The notes beneath the pieces are model-generated. The model was not told the DNA's origin and did no database searches. It saw only the letters and a program-made list of their open reading frames with translations. 64,000 nucleotides of DNA, taken from the NCBI GenBank assembly GCA_029251085.1, contig JAQXDZ010000059.1:47541-111540 (forward strand), read 5' to 3'. Shown here in pieces: positions 48,201-55,994 of the stretch. The translations under genes were made by a program, and so were the position numbers. Each line of letters starts with the position of its first letter. The stretch's first letter is position 1. Source of the stretch: Mariniblastus sp. Lineage in GTDB: Bacteria > Planctomycetota > Planctomycetia > Pirellulales > Pirellulaceae.

Positions 48201-50063
48201 AAGGACCTCGTTAAACGAAAGGTGCTGGATGTCGATCGTGGGCTTGACCTCGGCGGAGTGGTCGAGCACGGTATCGACAAGGTAATACATCAGGCGGCGA
48301 AGTTCGTCCGGTTGGATTTCATCAGCGACTTGCTCGGCCTTTTGTTGGTGTTTGTCGACTAGCTGGTAGGCTTTGGCGAAAACTCCCGCTTCATAATAAA
48401 GTGCTCTGGTGCGTAAAACTTTTTGCTCGGAGGAAAGATCGGAGCGTCCGTTTACCAGATCCAGCAATTCCGTTCGTTGTTCATCTTTAAGGTTTTCAAG
48501 GGCGAGAGCCAAGAGCACCGTTGGACGGCCACCGAGTAGATCGCCACCAACAAGCCTTTTGTTATCGTCGTCTTTTTCCCAATCTTTTAAGTCATTCAAA
48601 ATTTGAAAGGCAACCCCGAGATTTCTTGCGAACGCGCGAACTGGTTTGAGGTACGGTTCGGCCGGTCCGGCTAAGCGAATACCACTGTAAAACGCTGCTT
48701 CAAAGGCGGGTGCTGTTTTCAATGCATAAATTTTCAACGCATCAATTGGCTTTAGCGTGCGGTTTTTACTGTCACGCCAAATTAGTTCAGCACCTTGTCC
48801 TTCGGCCAGTCGTTGATGTGACTCGGCGAGGTAGTCCAGAATATCAGCGGCTGTTTCAGCTCCGAGTTCCTGTCGGTCTCGGCTTACTAGGCGATAGCCC
48901 ATGCCGACCAGATAGTCCCCAACATTGATTCCCGTTGGGATGCCATATTTGATGTGCAGCGTCTCGGCTCCGTACCGAAATTGATCATTGTCTTCGATGT
49001 CATCGTGAACCAGAGAGGCTTTGTGAAAAGTCTCAATCGACATTGCGGCTCGACGAATGGCGTCAGGGTAATCAGCAACCACCTCGTTTCCATGCGAAAG
49101 GGTTGCTTCGCCACCGCTGACAGCATCATAAACGGCTAACGTGATGAAAGGCCGAGAGTGTTTTCCGCCTGCAGACAAAAAGTCGTAGGCAATTGCTTCG
49201 GTTGCGGCGATTGGATCGAGCGCACCGACGCCTTGTCCGTTTGCTTCAGCGAGGGATTTTCCACCTCTGATTCGCGGGACAAGTCGTTCTAAATGCTCAC
49301 GCTCGAAAAGCTTGGATGATTCGCGGAGGAGATGGATATAACTTCGCGTCTCTTGTTTTGAATCTTCGAAGGGAACTCTCACCATTTGCTCAACCCAGTC
49401 TTCATCGACACTGGTGTTTCGGCAGTCACTGGAAAGTAGTGGAACGGCCATGCAGGGTATTCCCGCGAGCATAATCTTGTCGATCGCTTTTTCGAGAACA
49501 TTGAGGCAGGCGACGCCTACGATGGCATCGACATGGCCACTAACGATAATTTTAAGAACGATCGGAGAGCCCTCTGCGACCAGCACTTTATATCCGAGTT
49601 CCTCCGCGGAGGCACGGAAGTCAGCAATGCTGCACGCGCCACAAGTCTTGCAGGCGAGTCCAAACTCATCGTAATCTGCGGGGCAACCTTCTGCATGCTT
49701 GAGGCAGTGAGGTAGTAAGAACAGCCGTCGAGAGTGAGGGGTGGACTTGATTTGCTCTTCCCAAAAACAGCTGGAAAGAACAACCATGATCCAGCCAAGG
49801 TAACCTTCTGGTTCGCCCTCATCGATCAATAGTTGTCGACACAATGCTTCCAGTTCATCCTTGGAAGGAGGGAGGTTGCGATCGAGTGTGTCGGCGATTG
49901 CCTGACACTTCAGGCGCAGCGATTCACGCTGGTCCTTCGAAGAAGGGACCATCTTTAGATGAGCTGTTTTTCGCCGACGCGAACGGCGAACTGGTTTCTC
50001 CGATTGGGATTGCTCGGTTGAACTGTCCGTTTCGGAGGGACTGTTTATATTGGTCGTCGTCAA
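48171..50063 (-). CDS. DUF116 domain fused to polyprenyl diphosphate synthase
   Basis: A 630-residue fusion. Residues ~90-235 match DUF116: FLLPHC, GCPADYDEFGLACKTCGACS and IVGVACLNVLEKAID, with cysteines at 120, 127, 138, 141 and 144 that could bind a metal or Fe-S cluster. From ~255 an E-isoprenyl diphosphate synthase follows: GGKHSRP (301), the first aspartate motif LVHDDIEDND (D354, D355, D358), and NDLKDWEKDDDNKRLVGGD as the second. It condenses IPP with allylic diphosphates; product length is unknown. The start appears to be TTG at 50063. It lies 122 bp after the cyclase gene. Confidence 0.85.
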   Translation of the reverse strand: MTTTNINSPSETDSSTEQSQSEKPVRRSRRRKTAHLKMVPSSKDQRESLRLKCQAIADTLDRNLPPSKDELEALCRQLLIDEGEPEGYLGWIMVVLSSCFWEEQIKSTPHSRRLFLLPHCLKHAEGCPADYDEFGLACKTCGACSIADFRASAEELGYKVLVAEGSPIVLKIIVSGHVDAIVGVACLNVLEKAIDKIMLAGIPCMAVPLLSSDCRNTSVDEDWVEQMVRVPFEDSKQETRSYIHLLRESSKLFEREHLERLVPRIRGGKSLAEANGQGVGALDPIAATEAIAYDFLSAGGKHSRPFITLAVYDAVSGGEATLSHGNEVVADYPDAIRRAAMSIETFHKASLVHDDIEDNDQFRYGAETLHIKYGIPTGINVGDYLVGMGYRLVSRDRQELGAETAADILDYLAESHQRLAEGQGAELIWRDSKNRTLKPIDALKIYALKTAPAFEAAFYSGIRLAGPAEPYLKPVRAFARNLGVAFQILNDLKDWEKDDDNKRLVGGDLLGGRPTVLLALALENLKDEQRTELLDLVNGRSDLSSEQKVLRTRALYYEAGVFAKAYQLVDKHQQKAEQVADEIQPDELRRLMYYLVDTVLDHSAEVKPTIDIQHLSFNEVLPIVSIGQSS

Positions 50064-50185
50064 GTTGAATCCTAACGGTTATTAAAATCGCGAGTCAAAA
50101 ATAAGGCTGGCTTCGCTTCGTCTCAATTTAAGTCGCGGATTGGTTAGTCGTCGTTTCAGTTATTAAGTATTACGTTTTGTAACTA

Positions 50186-52093
50186 CTAGGTTTTGTAACT
50201 CTCGTTATCTTCTTGAAATCGCAAAGCGCGATTAAGAGTCGAAGTTGCAAAAATAAGTGGGTACAATTTTTCAAAATACCAAAGCTTGGCGAAATAAAAT
50301 CCGATCGGCCATGCCTCGGTAATTAAATTTGACTCGGTTGCTTCGAGTAACCAGCGAATGCCGTTTTGGGCGGCATTCTGAGATTCCGGATTTGGGTCAT
50401 CCAGCATGATTTCTGTGCAGAGTGCCGTTTCTTCAACACTACTATTGCCCAGAACTGGGTTGTGCCAGTTGGTTGAAGGGCCTCCGCCCCAACCCCCGTC
50501 ATCGTTTTGATTTTCTCGTAACCATCTTAAACCAAATTGAGCTTCTTTGGTATCGAGCAGATTTCCATCGCGATAAGCCAGAAGGACTTTAGCGGTTCCG
50601 TAAAACGGGTTGATGTCCTCCGGCATGTCCTGGTTTCCAAACCAGAGTGGTAGCCAGCTTCCGTCCTTTTCTTGGTGCTGTTTCAGGTAGGCAAACCCTG
50701 TTTTAATCGCACGGTTGACCTTAGTTTTACGGCTTTTCAAGTCGCTGATTTCGTCGCGCCAAGCAAGAAAACTTCGAATGACATGAGCTGTAATGTCCGT
50801 TCCGCTTCGGTCAAAGGGAAGGTTTAACCAGCCACGACAAAATGTTGGCCACCCTTTATCGGCGTTTTGTAATTTGATTAACCAATCGACTCCAAGTTCG
50901 CCTGCTTGTTGAATTTCGGAGGCACGGGTGTTTTCCCGGTCTCCCCCCTTGGTACTGAGTTGACTGAATTTTTTTAAAGCAAGAAGTGCTCCCGGTGTAT
51001 CGTCGGCATCAGGGACGGCGCCGCTCAGATCGGTCCACCCCCATCCTCCCGGGGCAGCTCCGGTAAATGGGTGAGTTTCTTGGTTTTGGCAACTCAGCAC
51101 CCAGTTAACGCAGGTATCCCATCGCTGAGAATTGATTGAGCATTCGTGAGTAAAGGATTCAGGATGATTCGCCAAGGCATTAATCGCCAGAGTTGTATTC
51201 CAAGTTGCCAAGTTGGTATCGATTGGCCAGCTTCCTAGTTTGTCCCCCTCGGAGCGAAAGGAATTGAGTAAAAATTGCACCCCTTTTTGGGCAACTGCGT
51301 GGCTCGCCCGATCGGTTTTAATCAGTGCCATGGACACGAAGCTGGTCAGAGGAACTGCTTCCAGAAATCCGCCGCTGGCTGGTAGCATATTTTCCAGCAC
51401 TCTTAGGCTTGGCTTGATAAAGCATTTCAGAACTGTTCGGGAAATTGGATTCCGCGGTGGGTCAAGAATAAATTTGGCTTGGCCAATTGCGACCAATGCT
51501 GGCACGGCGTAGCTGACAACTGGGAGTTGTATCAGACTGTAAAAACGCCGGGGAACACAAGCGGCAAAGAATGGTAGCGTCGCGACTTCTTTCCACGGAA
51601 CAAGCCCAGCCAACGCGCAGTTTGCCAGAATTGGCACCGCGAATGTTTTGTCCTTGCCATATCTCCGACGCAGGCCAGCAATGCCTCCCTCAGATTCGAT
51701 GTAAGATTCGGCCTGCTCAATTGAGTCCTTGAATTCAACTCGACGATTGCTCGCGTGCAGTGCGGCAACGACAAGCATGCTTGTGGAAATATTGGAATAG
51801 TTAAGCCCTGTGTCTCCCCAGCCACCATCCTCATTTTGTTGTAACTTAAGCCAAGCGAGTCCGGCATCGACTTGAGTGCCGATTTGTTTTGCCAATTCTG
51901 GGCTGCAAGCATCAGACGATCGGAAAAACGAAAGCGCGCTGATTGCAGTTGCTGTTGAGAGTGCCGACGCTGAGAGTTGCCCTTCCCAATGCCCTTGAGT
52001 AACGCGTTCGCTTAAAAGTAAATCACGCGCCTTTTGACTTGCTAATTGCAGTCTTGATTTAAAAGAAACAGGGTTAGCGTGGTCAATTGAAAT
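50186..52093 (-). CDS. Squalene-hopene-type terpene cyclase, start codon non-canonical
   Basis: A class II terpene cyclase. It has QW repeats (QNEDGGWGD, QKDGSW-like, ENQNDDGGWGGG), GGWGWTDL and the catalytic acid motif PDADDTPG (DxDD; residues 362-365 in this model). The first conventional start, TTG at 51895, would give 569 residues. The frame stays open upstream to a stop at 52109-52111 and encodes the cyclase N-terminus WEGQLSASALSTATAISAL there. No ATG, GTG or TTG lies in that stretch. ATT at 52093 or 52087, or CTG at 52051, would give 621-635 residues, the normal squalene-hopene cyclase size. The substrate may be squalene or a longer polyprene. Confidence 0.82.
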   Translation of the reverse strand: MSIDHANPVSFKSRLQLASQKARDLLLSERVTQGHWEGQLSASALSTATAISALSFFRSSDACSPELAKQIGTQVDAGLAWLKLQQNEDGGWGDTGLNYSNISTSMLVVAALHASNRRVEFKDSIEQAESYIESEGGIAGLRRRYGKDKTFAVPILANCALAGLVPWKEVATLPFFAACVPRRFYSLIQLPVVSYAVPALVAIGQAKFILDPPRNPISRTVLKCFIKPSLRVLENMLPASGGFLEAVPLTSFVSMALIKTDRASHAVAQKGVQFLLNSFRSEGDKLGSWPIDTNLATWNTTLAINALANHPESFTHECSINSQRWDTCVNWVLSCQNQETHPFTGAAPGGWGWTDLSGAVPDADDTPGALLALKKFSQLSTKGGDRENTRASEIQQAGELGVDWLIKLQNADKGWPTFCRGWLNLPFDRSGTDITAHVIRSFLAWRDEISDLKSRKTKVNRAIKTGFAYLKQHQEKDGSWLPLWFGNQDMPEDINPFYGTAKVLLAYRDGNLLDTKEAQFGLRWLRENQNDDGGWGGGPSTNWHNPVLGNSSVEETALCTEIMLDDPNPESQNAAQNGIRWLLEATESNLITEAWPIGFYFAKLWYFEKLYPLIFATSTLNRALRFQEDNESYKT

Positions 52094-52507
52094 AGTAGTC
52101 GCCGATCTTTAAGCCGGGTTTAAAATTGCGAATAACTTACTGAACCGGGTGAACCATCAAGCTAGGAAAGTTAATTGAAGCAAAAGCGTGGATCGTATCG
52201 TTTTATGAGTTATTATTTCAGCCTGATCGAATCACACGCGTGAACCGAAATGTTTCACGCTAATTCATTTAATTTTGCCAGTTTGAAGATGGATTTCCAA
52301 TATTTTTTATTGCATGCCATCTAACGGGGGGGGTAGACCGGCGGTTCCATTGAATTTCCATCAAGACTCGAGGCAAGATTTTACCGTAAGACTCAATTTT
52401 TAATGGATATTCAGGCAGTCAGGACGAGCAACGAGTGAATTTCAGCGAGGATCTCTGAGGCACCTGTTTATTGGATCTCCTGATGAAATTTATTGTAGCT
52501 TGATTGG
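52094..52507. other. Intergenic region between the HemD-HemE gene and the cyclase
   Basis: About 414 bp ahead of the cyclase on the minus strand. It contains an inverted repeat GCGTGAA / TTCACGC (52238-52244 and 52254-52260, 9-bp spacer) that could be an operator, and a run of eight G (52326-52333). No ORF or clear -35/-10 pair is seen. Confidence 0.5.
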
Positions 52508-54421
52508 TTACCGCTGGCTTAGCTCGTGGACTGCATCCACTAGGGCGATTGCATTGTCGACTGGGGTTTGGGGGAGAATACCATGCCCGAGATTAAAAAT
52601 GTGCCCTGCCCTTCCACCTGCTTGATCAAGCACAAACTTTGCATGTTTCTTGATTTCGGTAGGATTGGTGAGTAACACGGTGGGGTCGAGATTTCCCTGA
52701 ACGGCTCGATCGTAGCCAACCGTCTGCCATGCGTCATCGAGCCGCGTTCTCCAGTCGATACCAATCACGGCCGCGCGTGTGTCGGCAAGTAACGGCAGTA
52801 GTGCTGGATTACCCGTCGCAAAATTAATCACCGGTACGTTTGAGGGAAGGCTGGCGATGATCCGTTTGACGTAGGGGTGGGCGTAGGTTTTGTAATCTTC
52901 AAAGCTCAGGCAACCTGCCCATGAATCGAAGAGTTGAACGCATTGAGCGCCGGCTTCAATTTGTCCTAAAAGGTAAAGTGAAATTGAGTTCGCCAAATGT
53001 TGCATGAGCTGATCCCAGGCCCCGTGATCTCCATACATGAGCGTTTTGGTAAATGCGTAATTGCGGCTTGAGCCCCCTTCGATCATGTAGCTTGCAAGTG
53101 TGAACGGGGAACCTGCAAATCCGATCAGTGGCATGTCCGCTGGTAAATCTGTGCGAGTCTGTTTGACCGTGTCCATCACGAATTGGAGTGGGTCATTGGA
53201 TTCCAGGGGTTTGATGCGATCGATATCTGCGGCAGTTCTCACGGGGTTGTGAATTACCGGGCCATCTCCTTTGACAAATTCTAGATCGCAGCCCATCGGG
53301 ACTAAAATTGGGAGTAGGTCTGAAAAAATGATGGCTGCGTCGACTCCGAGTCGATTGACGGCAGTGCACATCACCTCACTGCAGAGTTGGGGGTTTGCGC
53401 AAAGTTCCAGAAATGACGTTTTACTGCGAACTTCTCGATACTCGGACATGTATCGTCCGGCCTGTCTCATCATCCAGATTGGCGTGACGTCGGTTGGTTC
53501 ACCACGGCATGCTTTCATGAATGGGCTGTTATACCAAGGAGCGTTGGGATCTGAGTTGTTGGTTGTTGGGCCTGACATGCTAACTCTAATAATCGATTTT
53601 TGTTTTGTAATTTGGCTGATCTGTGTTTTTATTTCTTCAACACCTTCCACCGGATCAGTCGTCTCAGTGGAATAGTCTACCGTGAATCCTCGATCGGAGA
53701 GGATTTCTGCTGTGTCCTTACCGATTGCCAACACAAGATGGTTATCTAGCAAGTGAGGGGTTAGTTTTGCTCTGCCAAATTGTTTGGCGAGCGTACAAAA
53801 TCTTACTGCGTTTTCCGGAGATGGGAATAGGATTATGTGAAATTCGCCTGCTTCAAGTTGTTCGAAAAAATCAGTTGCGACCGGAGCCCACGTCGACGAA
53901 GGTGCGGTGAACAAAGGGATTTTGACAACTCTCGCTCCGCGTGCCTCAAGGCCGCTGATCAGGCTGTAGATCGATTCGGATTCTTCGAGAGCGATTGATT
54001 GATTCACGACTGGAAATGATCGGTCGAGTGCGATCAAAATGTCACGCCATGAATTTGAAGAATGAATCGAGATTTTTGGAGTGATTTCGAATTGCTGCAG
54101 CGCATTGACGGCGGATTGGGACCCGGCAACGGTATGGATGTCGGCGAGGCAATCAAGAAACCTCTGTTGATCGACACTTTTGGATGCTTGGTCAATAATT
54201 GCCCGAACGCCAACGCCCGTTACAAAAATAACAGTGTCAATGTCAGCCGTTAAAATGCGATTTGCAAATTCATTGGCTTGATCACGAGCGTCGGGTTTTT
54301 GACTCAATAAAAATGATCGCGTTATTCCCCCACCTGCCTCAATGATCTCCGCGCAGTTGCTGGCGTCACTTTCGCCAATCACCGCGATAATGAGGTCTTC
54401 GAAATGTCTGAGCTCTTTCAT
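52508..54421 (-). CDS. hemDE: Uroporphyrinogen-III synthase / uroporphyrinogen decarboxylase fusion
   Basis: A 637-residue fusion of two consecutive haem-pathway enzymes. Residues 1 to about 265 are HemD-like (VIFVTGVGVRAIIDQA, ILFPSPENAVRFCTLA, LAIGKDTAEILSDRGFTVDY). Residues 282-637 are a complete HemE (TPIWMMRQAGRYMSEYR, IIFSDLLPILVPMGCDLEF, GFAGSPFTLASYMIEGGSS, GNLDPTVLLTNPTE, HIFNLGHGILPQT). HemD closes hydroxymethylbilane to uroporphyrinogen III and HemE decarboxylates it to coproporphyrinogen III. An in-frame ATG at 53578 marks the usual HemE start. The gene heads the leftward group. Confidence 0.93.
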   Translation of the reverse strand: MKELRHFEDLIIAVIGESDASNCAEIIEAGGGITRSFLLSQKPDARDQANEFANRILTADIDTVIFVTGVGVRAIIDQASKSVDQQRFLDCLADIHTVAGSQSAVNALQQFEITPKISIHSSNSWRDILIALDRSFPVVNQSIALEESESIYSLISGLEARGARVVKIPLFTAPSSTWAPVATDFFEQLEAGEFHIILFPSPENAVRFCTLAKQFGRAKLTPHLLDNHLVLAIGKDTAEILSDRGFTVDYSTETTDPVEGVEEIKTQISQITKQKSIIRVSMSGPTTNNSDPNAPWYNSPFMKACRGEPTDVTPIWMMRQAGRYMSEYREVRSKTSFLELCANPQLCSEVMCTAVNRLGVDAAIIFSDLLPILVPMGCDLEFVKGDGPVIHNPVRTAADIDRIKPLESNDPLQFVMDTVKQTRTDLPADMPLIGFAGSPFTLASYMIEGGSSRNYAFTKTLMYGDHGAWDQLMQHLANSISLYLLGQIEAGAQCVQLFDSWAGCLSFEDYKTYAHPYVKRIIASLPSNVPVINFATGNPALLPLLADTRAAVIGIDWRTRLDDAWQTVGYDRAVQGNLDPTVLLTNPTEIKKHAKFVLDQAGGRAGHIFNLGHGILPQTPVDNAIALVDAVHELSQR

Positions 54422-54591
54422 GCCCCAATGCTAGAGGAAAATATGTTGCTGCCAAGACCGGGGGGGCTGCGATTGCAAACAACGCTGAGCGACAATCTCG
54501 GGGAGAGTGAACTATCACGTTGAATGAAAACGTGTGGTATATTGATTTTCTTTGGGAACGCGAGTTGGAGAGTTCGAAACTGCTGGGCAGA

Positions 54592-54606
54592 CGCCCATCT
54601 GGGGCG
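54592..54606 (+). other. GC-rich hairpin in the leader of the 54668 gene
   Basis: CGCCC / GGGCG around ATCTG forms a stem-loop, and the overlapping CAGA / TCTG can form an alternative one. It lies 62 bp before the start codon of the downstream gene. It may be an mRNA leader structure or chance. Confidence 0.3.
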
Positions 54607-54667
54607 GCGGAGTCTCTTCGAGTTGCTTCGTTTTACGTTTACTAACCACTTGCTAGTGCAGCATTAA

Positions 54668-55852
54668 ATGTCATCTATTCCATTTGAAGAGTTTTCACGA
54701 GTTGTCACGGAATCTGGTGTTGAGCCTGCTTTAGATTTTCTTGAGCAGCATTTTCGTCGTGAACAAGATTTTTTTAAACTGTTTGAAGTTTTGAAAATGC
54801 GATGCCGGTACCAGCTTGGGCTTCCTCTAATTTATTCCAAACAACCTGATGATCTTGATGAGACTCAGCAAAGACAACTGGAAGACAGCTTGTTAGAGGC
54901 CTGTCGAGAAATTGGCATCTTGTTCTTTAAGTTGGGGAAGTTCCAAGAAGGCTGGATGTATTTGCAGCCTGTCGGAGATAAAGAGCTGAATGAAAAATTG
55001 ATTCGAAAAATTGAAGCCGATGAGGAATCGATTGACGCTTTGATTGACATGGCGGTTTCGCAGGGCGCTGCACCGGTGTATGGGTACCGCCTGTTACTGA
55101 AGAACTATGGTACCTGCAATGGGATCACAACTTTTGATACTCAAGCGAATCGATTTGACGCAGAGACTCAAAAAAAGATGGCAGAGGAGTTGTTGGATCA
55201 TATCTATCTGGAGTTGATCGAGAACGTCAAATATGCAATTGAAAATGCGGAGGCAGGGTCGGCCGTGGGGAACAGCGAGAACGTTCCAGCGTCTCAGTCC
55301 GGGGATCGTCGTCTGGTGGACTGGTTGCAGATGTATCCAGATTTGACTACAGGCGGCGCGCACCACATTGATACCACTCATCTGGCATCGGTGATGCGCA
55401 TTGCGAGGCCGGTTGATGATCGAGAGTCATTGCTAAAGGTTAGTGAGTTGGCGGAATATGGAAGCCGGCTACATGAGGATTTTAAATATCCTGGGAACGC
55501 GCCTTTTGAGGATACCTATCACGATCACCAGCTTTTTTATAACGCGTTGCTGGGGAAAGACGTCGACACAGCGATTGAGCATTTTCTTGCAAAGACGGCG
55601 GCGAGCGAAGCAGATCAATTAGGCCCCGTCGTAGAAGAGACCTATGTCGAGTTTCTATCACGGTTGGGGAGGACGACTGAGGCGGTCGAGTTTTTGACTG
55701 AGCGGTTGCTCGGGAAATTTGAGTCCCTGGGGATTGCCCCTCCCCCTTTCGAACTGGCAGACACCCCCGAATCGCTTGAGAAGCTTCGCGATTTTTATCG
55801 GTCTTCGGATGATCTTCTGGGGTACGCCGTCTGTTGTTTAAAAGTGGAGTAA
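54668..55852 (+). CDS. Hypothetical cytoplasmic protein, 394 residues
   Basis: I do not recognise a named family. The protein is soluble, acidic and mostly helical, with features reminiscent of TPR-like scaffolds (ALDFLEQHFRREQDFFKLFE, LEACREIGILFFKLGKFQEG, HFLAKTAASEADQLGPVVEE). An unusual central segment reads GGAHHIDTTHLASVMRIAR, rich in histidine. No signal peptide or membrane segment is present. It starts with ATG, is divergent from hemDE and is followed by a strong bidirectional terminator. Coding evidence is strong; the role is unknown. Confidence 0.75.
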   Translation: MSSIPFEEFSRVVTESGVEPALDFLEQHFRREQDFFKLFEVLKMRCRYQLGLPLIYSKQPDDLDETQQRQLEDSLLEACREIGILFFKLGKFQEGWMYLQPVGDKELNEKLIRKIEADEESIDALIDMAVSQGAAPVYGYRLLLKNYGTCNGITTFDTQANRFDAETQKKMAEELLDHIYLELIENVKYAIENAEAGSAVGNSENVPASQSGDRRLVDWLQMYPDLTTGGAHHIDTTHLASVMRIARPVDDRESLLKVSELAEYGSRLHEDFKYPGNAPFEDTYHDHQLFYNALLGKDVDTAIEHFLAKTAASEADQLGPVVEETYVEFLSRLGRTTEAVEFLTERLLGKFESLGIAPPPFELADTPESLEKLRDFYRSSDDLLGYAVCCLKVE

Positions 55853-55893
55853 ATCTGGGGATTGATCGCCGTTTCGAAAAATTGGCCAGACAA

Positions 55894-55940
55894 TAAAAAA
55901 AGCGGTTTGGCGTGAAATCACCAAACCGCTTTTGTTTTTA
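55894..55940. terminator. Bidirectional terminator
   Basis: An 11-bp perfect stem AAGCGGTTTGG / CCAAACCGCTT with a 10-base loop, flanked by A on the left and T on the right. It serves the convergent gene ending at 55852 and the cysteine-rich gene ending at 55995. Confidence 0.92.
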
Positions 55941-55994
55941 ATTGCCCTTAGAGGGCGTCGTCGCTGAAGATCGAAATGCTACAGCGAGCGGAGA

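Noticed and set aside
51895..51897. TTG at 51895 as the true start of the cyclase
   Set aside because: Conserved cyclase sequence continues 66 codons upstream in the same frame, so this start would delete part of the family's N-terminal core.
52326..52333. Run of eight G as a phase-variation tract
   Set aside because: It is intergenic, not inside a reading frame, and its distance from any promoter is unknown.
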